64,000 bases of DNA, taken from positions 113,523,223 to 113,587,222 of the forward strand of contig NC_135498.1 of the NCBI RefSeq assembly GCF_052857255.1, written 5' to 3'. Positions 1 to 9,990 of the stretch are shown here, in pieces. Under the pieces are notes generated by a model, which was not told the origin of the DNA, made no database searches, and saw nothing but the letters and a program-made list of their open reading frames with translations. Position 1 is the first letter of the stretch. Each line of letters starts with the position of its first letter. A program made the position numbers and the translations under genes. The stretch is from Amblyomma americanum (taxonomy: Eukaryota > Arthropoda > Arachnida > Ixodida > Ixodidae).

Positions 1-1224
1 TCATCTACCGCAGTCGCCATGACCCGGACGGCATCCACCTCTCTCCCGGGCTCAACATGTGACGGGGTCGTGTCTATATGTGCGTTGTTGGGTGTTTATG
101 CGAGCAAGTGAAAGCTTGAGCTTACTCCCACCCGGGCCAGGGCGTCCTCAGCCTGGGAAATTTAGGGACGAGGAACGATATAATACTCGACAGCGAGTGC
201 AGTGTGAGATTCCCACTTTTGATCTCGTAAAAATGAAAATAAACCAACTCGTAATCTTTCTCGCATCATCCAACTCCTCTAACTTGTCGGCGGTCCTGTA
301 TTCCTGGTGGTGGTGGAAGCGGGCGTCGTCTTGACCGTTGTTTCGCCAGAGCGCGGCTCAGAACCCGACATCGCTAAAACCGCCCTCCAGGCAATATGGC
401 GGCCCCCGTCGAAGCGGGGCCTTTCGCTTTAACACCAATTCTTCGTTGTCGCTACGCTGTGCTTGGCGTTCACAGAGAATGAAATGCGCACAATGCTGAG
501 GATTTCTGCAGCACAAATTTTAAGGGATGAAACATGTCTGATGTTAAGACTGCTTCTGGATTTTCAGGACAGGGAGGCTTAGCCACTATACGTTGTTTGA
601 CGTGAGGAAGGCCGGGAGTTTCGAAAAGGTTAACGTCACTGGTTCAGAAAGTGGTCAAAGGAATAATTCGTACTCTTGGTCGTCATTGAATAAAGAATAG
701 CTGAATTTTAAATGCAAAGCTATTCTTTATGACATTTTAGTGAGCACATAGAATTACGACATTTTTAAGGGCAGTGAAATGATGGCTGCAGCGGTCTGGC
801 GGCAGCTGCTTGTTTTTCGCGGTATGTGGTGCAGAGCATTGGCGTTCCGCGGCGGCGCTGCTTGCAGCGCGAAGTTCGCCGTGAATGTTAGCTTCATGTG
901 GCCCATACCATCAAAATTAATAAGTATCTTCTTTGCAATCATACATTGCTGTCAGTCCTAAATTCGCTGGGAGCTGTCGTGGCCGCTACCTGGTCCTTAT
1001 TAGGCCATGTGGGCAGGATGTGTTTGCGGGGTCCTAGAGTTAGCACACCATGAATATAGGGCACATGGGAGACTCACATCGATAGTTCCGCTAGGAAAGG
1101 TTCTCTAATAACTTCTTTAACTCTACTTTAGGAGCGCAAGGGCAAGCCGAGTTTTTGCTTGTCACTGTGTAGATCGCATTGGTTCAGTGTCGATATTCCG
1201 AGCGCTGACGAACATCTAAAACAG
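1..1224. other. No gene seen; unassigned
   Basis: No open frame here resembles a known protein. The only clear structure is a perfect 13-bp inverted repeat around a 15-nt loop at 690-730. Stop codons are frequent in all frames. Confidence 0.5.
690..730. repeat. Perfect 13-bp stem-loop
   Basis: ATAAAGAATAGCT at 690-702 is exactly repeated in reverse complement at 718-730, leaving a 15-nt loop. No TE context or coding frame explains it. It could be the collapsed ends of a tiny foldback element or chance in AT-rich DNA. Confidence 0.5.
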
Positions 1225-1452
1225 TCTTGAAGGAACCCAACTGTCATTGAACCAAAGTAGCATAGTGGATGCATATTTAAAATTTGTGCTGTTCTTGAAT
1301 GAGAGATTAATAGGGTAGTTATTTTTAAGATATATTTTTAGAAAGTAGAACAAAAAAACAACCACGTGACGTCGGTGGGTTCTGAAGCCACGACCTCCGC
1401 ATTCCATGTCCGGTGCTCTGCCAGCTGCGCAACAGTGACAGCTGTCCGATGT
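1225..1452 (-). mobile_element. tRNA-headed SINE-like element, degraded
   Basis: Read on the minus strand, a tRNA-like head (about 1365-1450) has an A-box-like segment around GCTGGCAGAGCACCGG and a weak B-box-like segment ending in CAGAACCC. A T-rich, AT-biased body runs down to about 1225. This is a different head from the SINE at 3036. The layout (Pol III type promoter head, unrelated body) is that of a tRNA-derived SINE. Protein frames through it are incidental. Boundaries are estimates and no target duplication was identified. Confidence 0.45.
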
Positions 1453-2204
1453 TCTACTTTCGAGGGCTTTTTGGGTAGTGTAACTGAGCCTTCAGAGTTT
1501 ACGGTAGTCGCGATTTCGAATTCCAACTGTGGCATTTGGTTTTTTTTGCTCTCTTTAAATATGTACAGTTTTATTCTCAAAGTGATGAATATCACAAATA
1601 AAAAATACATTCCCCTTGCTCCTTCATTTCTGTGGCTGTTGGCTTCCTTCATGCATGCTATAATGAGCCAGGTTTCACCTTACATGTCTGCGCAATGCAA
1701 AACAGATGTTCCGCCTACATTCGCTACTTGCATCGGCCGATAGTAGAGCCGATGCGAGAGTTTGATGAGCAGCCCGCATTTAGGCGCCGATGGCCCCGGC
1801 AATTCGCGGAATCCAACTAGGCCCCATATGGGCGGAGCACATCGAACAATCGTCGGCCTCCATCTCGTAGACCATTTTGTGCTAGAATGAGAGCATTTCC
1901 AACTTAGGAATTAGAGTGAAAAGCAGGAGCGTTCTCCAACGTGTAGTCCTGGAAGTGCTGCCCGCGATAGGCTGCTCTTGCGGCCTCCCTAGAAGACCTC
2001 GCACGGATCTAATCGCGGCACTCGAAGTTTTTGTGTAACTGCTGCTGCGATACCAATGGCGATGCGGCATGGGGCGTGTTGCAAATGACCAGAAGTTAAA
2101 TTCTGTTTGCTACGAACCGCGTTATGTGAAGGATGCCCTACTGAAAAAATGTATATAGGTTTGAATTGGTCAGCATGTAGGATTATAGCACATTTTGTTT
2201 TCCA
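1453..2204. other. No gene seen; unassigned
   Basis: Short frames only, none recognisable. Nothing repeated elsewhere in the window was noticed. Confidence 0.4.
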
Positions 2205-2431
2205 TTATAGTACTAACGTCCCAAAGCGACTCGGGCTTTGCGGGACGCCTTGGCAAAGGGCTCCTGATAATTTCGACAACATGGAGTTCTTAATATGCAC
2301 TGACACTGCACACCACACGGAATTGTTAACATTTATCCTCCATCGAAATGCGACTGCCACGGCTGCGTTCGAACCTTCGACTTTCATTCATTGTGTTATG
2401 TAAGTGCACGTCAATTAACCACGACTGGTCT
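2205..2431 (-). mobile_element. SINE copy, minus strand, diverged
   Basis: In reverse complement this contains a B-box-like GGTTCGAACGC, then the body blocks TTTCGATGGAGG, GTCAGTGCA and GTCGAAATTAT. It ends with a tail resembling GAGTCGCTTTGGGACGTTA. The same blocks in the same order appear in the SINE copies at 3036, 15440 and 19819, although the tail differs and matches the one at 43588 and 60107. It is therefore a second tail subfamily of the same tRNA-derived SINE. Substitutions are frequent, so this is an old copy. Confidence 0.65.
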
Positions 2432-2439
2432 AAACTATC

Positions 2440-2515
2440 AGGAGCTCGCCGCCAAAGCGTCCCACAAAGCCTAAGTCGCTTTGTGACGTTAATCCTAAAA
2501 GTAAAACCAAATGTG
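2440..2515 (+). mobile_element. SINE tail fragment, plus strand
   Basis: The stretch has the tail blocks AGGAGCTC, GCGTCCCACAAAGCC and GTCGCTTTGTGACGTTA followed by an A-rich end. These are the same tail blocks as the neighbouring minus-strand copy, now on the plus strand. Only the 3' part is present. Confidence 0.6.
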
Positions 2516-3035
2516 CCATAATCCTATATGCTTACCTATTCAAACAGTGCACGAATACTGTATGTTCTTCTTACACCATGATTAAAACCTAGAGAGATTT
2601 TTCAAAAGGGTGGCGGCGATGGCGAAATGGATTGAGCGGCTGTGACTTGAGATTTTGCGCACATAAGCTTGAAGGCTCTTCCGAGGAGGGTCCCTTATAG
2701 CCGCCAGAAAATGTAGCATAACCGTTTCAACTCGTACCTTGGCCTGACTTTAGCGCCACCTAGCTATGGCTGTTGGTCCGACACCACGCTAGTGTGGCAC
2801 AGGGCACTCGCTATCATAAGCCGCAGAAACCACACCGTGAAGCACGATCTGGGACAGATAAACACTATTATTTGTCCGACAAGCCCGCGTTCGAGCAATT
2901 TTTAAGCTTGTGGGCGACTGTATATGAACCAGTGTTGCAGCAAGGCATATCTGGAACTGTTGTTAACGGGCAGCAGATTTAAAGGAAAGCTCAGTGAAAT
3001 TACTTTCTGCAGGAGAAATACCGCTAGGGAGTTTA
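2516..3035. other. No gene seen; one CTCF-like motif
   Basis: No recognisable coding sequence. The only notable site is TAGCGCCACCTAGCTA at 2751-2766, listed separately. Confidence 0.4.
2751..2766 (-). promoter_or_regulatory. CTCF-core-like motif (tentative)
   Basis: The reverse complement TAGCTAGGTGGCGCTA matches the bilaterian CTCF core (CCRSYAGRKGGCRSYA) at 14 of 16 positions by my reading, the first two bases differing. A short motif match is not evidence of binding. Confidence 0.2.
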
Positions 3036-3352
3036 CCCGCCGCGGTGGCTCAGTGGTTAGGGCGCTCGACTACTGATCCGGAGTTCCCGGGTTCGAACCC
3101 GACCGCGGCGGCTGCGTTTTTATGGAGGAAAAACGCCAAGGCGCCCGTGTGCTGTGCGATGTCAGTGCACGTTAAAGATCCCCAGGTGGTCGAAATTATT
3201 CCGGAGCCCTCCACTACGGCACCTCTCTCTTCCTTTCTTCTTTCACTCCCTCCTTTACCCCTTCCCTTACGGCACGGTTCAGGTGTCCAACGATATATGA
3301 GACAGATACTGCGCCATTTCCTTTCCCCAAAAACCAATTATTATTATTATTA
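3036..3352 (+). mobile_element. tRNA-derived SINE, full-length (Ruka-like)
   Basis: The head CGCGGTGGCTCAGTGGTTAG (A-box region) and GGGTTCGAACCC (B box) form a tRNA-like promoter about 75 bp long, closed by GCCGCGG and CCGCGGC acceptor-like ends. The body carries GATGTCAGTGCACGTTAAAG and CCCAGGTGGTCGAAATTATT, then a pyrimidine-rich stretch and a tail CTGCGCCATTTCCTTTCCCC ending in (ATT)n. It repeats at 15440, 19819 and, in diverged form, 2205, 47655 and 60107. I recall an ixodid SINE named Ruka of this kind. The name is from memory. It would be transcribed by Pol III and mobilised by a LINE. Confidence 0.85.
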
Positions 3353-3481
3353 GCCGAGCGAAACGCATCCGCTTCACAAGGGCTCTGCGAACTTCCACCT
3401 GTATTCTCCCAATTATGTGAAAAAAACCAGCGAGAAAAAAAACGCAAGACCAGAGGAAGACGCACACAGACTGTCGCCGGA

Positions 3482-3512
3482 AAGGTAATTGGGACTGTCT
3501 CCCAATTACCTT
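3482..3512. repeat. 13-bp stem-loop upstream of LINE
   Basis: AAGGTAATTGGGA at 3482-3494 and TCCCAATTACCTT at 3500-3512 are perfect reverse complements around a 5-nt loop. It lies just before the 5' end of the LINE relic. No function is apparent. Confidence 0.5.
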
Positions 3513-3803
3513 CTAGTGCCCGAGATTCCTACCTCAGGCTTTTCTTAATATTCAAAGAACCTCCTCGAGGACATCTTTCTCCGCGACGCGAGTCCGCCTT
3601 ATTTTCGCACAAGCAGCTTAGCACAAGAAGCTTAGCTCCCAGGCGGCGTCGCCGCACTAAAGCTAACGACGCCTCGGCGGCGTACGGCAGAGTGACTAGC
3701 CACGTCAACGCATCATACAGCCGACGCCGATGCCTCCTAATCCTACCAAATCGGGTCGCTCTCGCAACCCACGGTAGAGGAGGAAGGCCAGGAACAAGCC
3801 GAC

Positions 3804-5400
3804 ATGGAAACGCAGGACGCCATGCCCGGAAGTTATTCCACCCACCCACCCGCCGGAGCGAGGCCTGCCGCGGGGGATGGCGCTGGAGGACCCGTACTCC
3901 AACTGGATGCTCAACCTATACAAGCGCATGAAACGCCGCCTGCTAAGGGGCAAAAATGCTACGGTAGGAGGAAAAACTGCACCTCCCGTTACTGCACCCA
4001 TAATCTCAAACCTAAACTCCCGGCTATAAAACGTCGCCAACTCCCGCCAGTTCAGAAAGGTGACTTCAAAGTCATCATGCGACCGAAGAAGGGTATCCAG
4101 GTCAAGAACTACATAAACCCCTTAGTGTCCAGGGCGATTTTCCAGGCCTGTGGTGCAACCATTGAAAGCTCTAATACTTGGTACGCCTCCATCCAGGGTC
4201 TAACATCATTATTCTTAGCATCCCCGACCAAGCGGTTGGAGAGATACTGCGCTAAATCACACAAACCAGGCTAGCCGGCGTAGGTGTTCTACCTGAAGAA
4301 CACCTACGTAGATGCCCCGGACGGACTTTCCCGAGGGGAAATACATGGCACTCATTCCAACACCCCTTCCGAAGAATTCATGGCTCACCTGCAAGTTCGC
4401 AACCAGGGAGCAGAAATCCTGCAAGCTCGCATGCTCGGCAATGCGAAGACTGCGGTGATAATTTTCAGCTCGCCCCCTCCCCCTTTCCACGTGTGCCACA
4501 GCCTAGGCCACCGCTCGGACGTGCACCCAACGCCCAAAATCCAGATATGTCGCAATATGTGACGTCCGCGAGCCGGAAAAACGGCCCACCTGCTCCCTGT
4601 GATCTGCAGCCTGCGGAGAAAGTTACGTCACAGGAGCACGAGTATGTCCAAAATGACTCCGACTGAACTTTCACTGAACCTGTCCTCCACGTGACAAGGA
4701 AAAAGGAATAGGCAGCCATACAGAACGACCCGCACGCCTAAGCAAGAAAACAGGCGACCGAAACACCACCTTCGATATTTCAGCTTTGACCAGGAGAGCT
4801 CCTCTAATTACAGGTCAATGTCTCCATCCCGGTGCCGCTCTCAACACCGAAACTATCAGTAGGAACATAATAAAGGCTTCCACCAGGCGAGCGCCCCCAA
4901 GAAAATGGAGAAGCCGAACAAGAAACCATCACCGCCGCAACCTCCAAAGATTGACGATCAGGTGAGCTGCCCACCCTTGAGCACCTCCCCCCGCTTGTAT
5001 TCTAGTCTTACCCAATCCGAGCTAGAACAGGAAAACAAACTTAAGATACAGGTGGAGAATCTCACACGGCACCTACCGCGCCAAGAAAAGCAACCCTAGC
5101 AATCACCCACACAATCAGTCCAAAAACCAGCATCAAAAACACCCCAAAGACCACTTGGACCACCAGTCCAGGTTTCCAACCCCGCACCGCAGCCGAAGGT
5201 ACCCGCCCCTTCTGGAACCATTACCCTTGCCTGCATTTACGCGGCTATTCAGGCATTTAGCTTGCGGCTGCAGGCAATTGAATGGCAGGTACACGCAACT
5301 GACACGCGAGTCCATTACTTCAGCACTCAACAACAACAAATGGCTACCGAACTGCAACAGCACGAACAAGCCATACAGAAACTCCAGCGCAGCTTTTGAG
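3804..5400 (+). pseudogene. LINE ORF1 (gag-like) relic
   Basis: The first intact stretch (156 codons from 3804) includes a basic segment with DFKVIMRPKKG and VSRAIFQACGATIE. A frameshift near 4280 passes into a frame with NTPSEEFMAHLQVRNQGAEI and MLGNAKTAVI (4284-4562). Downstream, cysteine codons remain where I would expect a CCHC region, but the motifs are eroded. A proline-rich and then coiled-coil-like Gln/Leu/Glu segment follows (4905-5400). This is the layout of ORF1 nucleic-acid-binding proteins of I/R1-type LINEs. The upstream ATG at 3804 is simply the first available. The ancestral start may differ. Confidence 0.65.
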
Positions 5401-5559
5401 TACTAGAACACGGCTCGCGGAAACCAGAAAACAGCTCGGATCAATCTCGTTTCAAAAACCAACACGCGCACCAATAACGCCAATGATGTCAGCGACGCCG
5501 AAAGCAGTCTCGATGACAGCGTCATCTAATAGCACACGCAACACCCGCCGAGAGCAGGA

Positions 5560-6545
5560 AATTTGGCAGTGGAACTCACGTTCCAATGACAAGAAAATTT
5601 CCTCACTACAAATTTTCATTCAGCAGCGCCGGCTACCACCAGACGTGATCTGCTTCCAGGGGATGGGAGCTCACCCCCACTCTAGGAGAGGATATTACCT
5701 CATATACTCTCTGGCCTACCCATGAGTTGCCGTGTAGATAGCCAACGCCACAGCCTCAATAACTTTCTCGAGCACAATCACCGCAATTCACCACTTATTA
5801 TTGGAAATCCTCCGTCTGAAAAGAGCCAAGATAAGAACCCATTGCCAACCTCTACAGCCCGCAAAGAGCAAGATATGCGCAATTTGACAAAATCATTCAA
5901 GCGCGCTCCAAGAAAACGGGCAACAATAAACTTTTTATAGTAGGGGTTATGAGCGCACCTCGCACGGCTTGGGGCTTTAACAAAGACACACCGAAAGATT
6001 CTTCACTCTGAGAAGCAACATACAGGCAAGGTCTCGACCTGGCCCCAGGCCTCGATACACCCACCCGCATAGGCAATAGCGTTTGTGGAGACACCGCACC
6101 GGAGCTCTGCCTTGCAAAGAATGTCCACGCGGTCACCTGGACACATATAGGTGAGGCGTTAGGCGGTGACCACTATATTCTCAGAAAAGCCATCTCCAAG
6201 ACCAAGCTCAGGAGAATACTGGGAGGCGCCGAAATCACAAATTGGGACAACTTCCGAAAATGCCCAGCCCCTGAAGGAGGGATCGTCGACATCAGAGAAT
6301 GGACACAACTCTCGAGGGAAGCACACGCAACCCTCACTCAAGTGATCCAGCGTACAACCGCGGCACCAGATATAGATCACTATCTCATACAGTTATCGAA
6401 AGATAGAGAAAAACTCATTAAACTATAGAAATGTCAAAGTCTCAACAGAAAACTCAAACTTCGCATAGCCTCTATCACGGAGGAAGCCCAAGAACTCGAC
6501 GCAATTTCTCAGAAAAAAATTTGCAGTGGCTTAGCTCCGTCATGC
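5560..6545 (+). pseudogene. LINE ORF2 APE endonuclease relic
   Basis: The N-terminal signature IWQWNSRS followed by PPDVICFQG (5562-5670) marks the start of an APE-type endonuclease. The conserved Glu of the usual QE is replaced here. The middle is shortened and scrambled. C-terminal motifs reappear in another frame at about 6030-6180 as PTRIGNSVCGDTAPELC and LGGDHYIL, where GDHYI corresponds to the catalytic SDH box with Ser changed to Gly. A basic linker rich in Leu/Lys runs to 6545. Several stops and frameshifts preclude function. Confidence 0.65.
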
Positions 6546-8124
6546 CAGGATATACGTAGCGGGAGGTACGTTTGCCAGGCTGTGCTTGTTGTTGGCACTA
6601 TATGTCCGTTTGAAATGTCCGGGTCGCAGAGGCACTTTCGAAAACTCGAATAGTGGGATCAGACACACGACGGGCCTTCACATCCTCTTCGCTTGATTGC
6701 CATTGACTGACGCCTTACATAGGCTCCATCTCGGCTGCTATGCGACGTCTATCACGCTCGGCAGTCTGGCGTCTCCGTTTGGCAAGACGTTCCTGTCTTT
6801 GTTCGGGCGCTTCCGCTGCTCTATTCGCCTTCTGACGCTCATTCTTTCTTTGTTGAGCAGCCAACTTACGGGCGCAACCTCAGGATCGGAAGAGTTAATG
6901 TTCTCTTGTCTATGCCGCCACTTAGCAGCGGCTGGACTCTCTTTGTTTGCATCCATATCAAGCCTTTCGATACAGCCGATTATATCTCCGCTTTTTGATG
7001 CAAAAAGCTTCCCTAGGCTAGTCAACACCGCGCTTCGAGTGAGCCACACTACAGATTTGCCATAACTGCGCATGTGCGAAACCGAATGACGACACGCGGA
7101 GCGCAGGTGGTCGCTGCTGCCGCAGCCGTCGTAGCCACCGCGCGCTGACTCCGTCGTCTGACCGGGAAACCGAGTGACGTTACGCGGAGCGCAGGTGGCC
7201 GCTGCTGCGGCAGCCGTAGTCGCCGCTGCGGGCTGCCTACGTCGTCTGACTATTCGGCATGGAAGGAAAAAAAGAAGACCCAGAAGTGGTGGCGTGGGAG
7301 TTGGAGATTTTAATAGCCTTGTATAACGATTGTACAGACTTGTATACCTAAGACAACACGTTTTGAAAAAGCTAGAAAGGTATACCCAAATTGTAACCCT
7401 ATGTATGAAACCTTAAGCTAAACCACGAACATCGCCACAAAGCTTTTCGCTGCGAGATATCCAGGCTTAGCGCTTTAGCTAAGCCTCAGCCTAATTTTTT
7501 TTTTATACGCAAAGCTGCGCATGCGACGACGCGCAGTTCGGGTGATGAACGCGGTTTGACGTCATATCAAACAGCGGGGGCGGCCAGCCGTGTGGTGTGA
7601 CGTCATGCCAGATGGCGCCGCGAGCGCGCAAACCACAGTAACCGTCTCACATATCTCGCTGGACGCCCGAACCGCAACGTAAAGGAAAGGATAAATGAGA
7701 GAGGAAAACGACGAAGCGCGCGGCGCACTCACTCCTCCTCCCCGTTGCCATGGTAACGGCTCATGCGCAAAACTGGCCTCCCGCATGTACCTTGCTCACA
7801 TATCTCGGTGGACACCCGAGCCGCGCCGTAAAGGAAATGATAAAGGAGTGAGGGAAACGACAAAGCGCGCGGCGCACCCACTCCTCTTCCCAGATTGCCA
7901 TAGAAAGGGCGCATGCCCACAACTGGCCTCTCGCATGTACCATGCTGACTTATCTCTGTGGACACCCGAACCGCACCGTAATGGAAAGGATATAAGACAG
8001 AGGGAAACGAAAAAGCGCGCGGCGCACCCACTCCTCCTCTCCGGTTACCATGGTAACGGCGCATGAGCACGACTGGTCTCCCGCATGTACCATGGTAGCG
8101 CATGCGCACAACTGGCGTCTCGCG
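6546..8124. other. 1.6-kb insert inside the LINE
   Basis: The endonuclease-RT linker breaks off near 6545 and resumes near 8125 with EPDKIKTATSRTLQ, so this block was inserted into the LINE or exchanged later. It contains an 88-bp tandem duplication (7078-7252), two CRE-like TGACGTCA octamers (7557, 7598) and a 150-bp tandem array (7648-8130). The minus strand has a 111-codon frame (6738-7073) rich in Arg/Lys (KERMSVRRRIEQRKRP), which I do not recognise. No transposase or terminal repeats were identified. Confidence 0.55.
7078..7252. repeat. 88-bp tandem duplication, GC-rich
   Basis: Units 7078-7165 and 7166-7252 both begin GAAACCGA(A/G)TGACG and share CGCGGAGCGCAGGTGG and GTCGTCTGAC. They differ at scattered positions. 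No coding frame is conserved between the two units. Confidence 0.75.
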
Positions 8125-8130
8125 TGTACC
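7648..8130 (-). repeat. 150-bp tandem array built on SINE-tail sequence
   Basis: Three full units start at about 7660, 7810 and 7960 (spacing 149 and 150), with a partial fourth from about 8085. Each unit has GGACACCCGAACCGC, a purine-rich block, AAGCGCGCGGCGCACYCACT and CCATGGTAACGGCGCATG. The first two blocks are the reverse complement of the SINE tail (GCACGGTTCAGGTGTCC at 3272-3290). The unit is therefore a SINE tail fused to other DNA and then amplified in tandem. Confidence 0.75.
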
Positions 8131-9985
8131 GCGAAGTGCTCGACTGCAATCGACTGCTCGAGGCAATCCTTTGCAGTATGATTGAACCCGACAAAATTAA
8201 AACGGCTACGAGCCGAACGCTTCAAGAAATTGCGAATCAATTCTCTGGCATGGATGAGGCGCTGACGGAAGCTCTGTGGACACGCTATGTAGGCAACACT
8301 CTCATCCGTCCCTCTATGCTTCGTTACACCGGCCACCCCAACCCTATGCTGGATGCCATTATTACAACGGCAGAGGTACGAGCTACTGTTCACGCCTCGC
8401 AACAAAACAGTGCCCCTGGAGCAGACAAGATAGCGAATGCCATCATTAGTTATTTCAGTTGGGATCATATTCAGGCTCCCACGCACTACCTCAACAATGA
8501 GCTACGGGAGAAAGTAGTGCCCCAGGAATGGCGACACGCTGACATTATGACCATTCTAAAACAAGGCAAAAAGCTTACGTTGCACGCAATAGGCTCCAAT
8601 TTCCTGAACGTCTTGCGAAGGCAAACTCTACGAACGCGTCGTCCACACCCACCTTCAAACTTACATCGAGGAAAATGATCTCTTTCCCCCCACCATGATT
8701 GGATTTCGGGCGGGCCTCTGGGCTCAAGACGCTTTACTCCTAATAAGAGAAGAGGTCATCACAAATATCCTAAAGATGCTTTCTTCCTAATAAGAGACGA
8801 GGTCATCACAAATATCCTCAAATATCATGAACACCTCGTTTTGGCCCTAGATCTAAAGGGCACTTTTGATAACATTCCTTACGAATCAATCCTTCAAGGC
8901 ATCATCGATCTTAACTCTGGCGAAAAGGCCTTTTTCTAGGTACGCACATTCCTCACGGGACGCACAGCGACGATAGGCATAGGCCAAATACGCTCCGAGG
9001 ATCGAGAAATGACACACAAAGGTACCCCGCAGGGCTCTGTTATATAACCCCTGCTATTAAACATCGCGATGCTGAATAGCCCTATATCGAATACACGTTG
9101 TGTGGTGATGATGTAATGATATGAACCACCAAGGGCTATTTAGGTCACGAAGAAACAACCCTGCCTGAAGAAGCACATGTGGTGGAAGATTTCTTTTTCA
9201 AAAGTGGTCTTCACTGCTCCCCAGAGAAGTCCAAAGTAGTACGGGTTCATACCACGATATAGATCACGGACCCAATCAAACGTACGATAGAATGGCAGCC
9301 CATAAAAGAAGTGGAGCTTATCCGGATACTTGGACTTTGGATGCAGAGCAACCTCAAGGCTACCCAAACCATTCGAATGCATAAAAACCAACACTACTCA
9401 AATGACCCGCATGATTAGTTGTATCACGCGACATCGCCAAGGCATGCGAGAAGAGGACACGAGGCGATTAGTCCAAGCGCTAGACCCCAGTAGAATAACG
9501 TACGGACTCCTTTTCACAAGATCACGAAACGGGAAGAGCAACAGATTGACTCCATCATAAGAGGGGCCAAGAAAACTGCGCTTTATCTTCCTCCCAGCAC
9601 CTCAACTGAAAAACTTCACGCTCTTGGCTCTTTCAACTCATATTCAGAATTCCTGGAAGCAGTCCTCACGTCACAAACACACCGAATGCAACGAACACAA
9701 GCCGGCCACGCCCTTCTCAGGCGTGTAGTCACGAATGCGTACATAAGAGCCCTGGATTCTCAATCCTTCCTTGAGAAACTACAAAGAGATAAAATTGAAG
9801 TAGCACTGATCCCGAAGAATATGTTCAAGGATGTCCACACCGGCAGGCGCAGAGCAAGTTTCCCACCTATGCAAGCCACTTGCCATCTCAGCGAGCACGG
9901 TGTATTTGGACGCCAGGGCATAGCCGGAGTTTGGTCAGAATCCGGTAGGCTGGTTGCGATGACGCCGCAAGGTCACGTTACCTAG
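8125..9985 (+). pseudogene. LINE ORF2 reverse transcriptase relic
   Basis: An open stretch (8085-8678) carries the thumb-proximal region and SAPGADKIANAIIS. Frames after 8680 give MIGFRAG, then RT motif A as LALDLKGTFDN (about 8845), TPQGSVI (about 9020), and CGDDVMI near 9105 at the position of the YADD box. An SPEKSKVV segment follows near 9220, and 9686-9985 contains VALIPKNM and a VWSESGRL strand that fits the start of RNase H. Multiple stops, frameshifts and a 47-bp internal duplication disrupt it. Confidence 0.75.
8741..8834. repeat. 47-bp tandem duplication within RT relic
   Basis: TAATAAGAGA(A/C)GAGGTCATC and the following ACAAATATCCT are repeated with a 47-bp offset (8741 and 8788). 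The duplication introduces stops between the fingers region and motif A, so it postdates loss of function or caused it. Confidence 0.75.
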
Positions 9986-9990
9986 GTGTC

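Larger units (their letters stand above)
3690..9990 (+). mobile_element. Decayed I/R1-like LINE with internal insertion
   Basis: Plus-strand non-LTR retrotransposon in the expected order: ORF1 (about 3804-5400), APE-type endonuclease (about 5560-6545) and reverse transcriptase (about 8125-9900). It then runs into the linker and first strands of an RNase H domain. The open frames are broken by many stops and frameshifts, so it is a fossil. About 1.6 kb of unrelated DNA (6546-8124) separates the endonuclease linker from the RT. The RNase H of a second copy of this family is seen at 16750-17760. Boundaries are estimated from where coding similarity fades. Confidence 0.75.

Noticed and set aside
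1366..1743. 125-codon plus-strand gene
   Set aside because: It overlaps the antisense of a tRNA-headed SINE-like element and has no recognisable domain.
3036..3115. tRNA gene
   Set aside because: The fold and boxes are tRNA-like, but the same head recurs at 15440, 19819 and 60107 fused to one SINE body, and pairing in the arms is imperfect.
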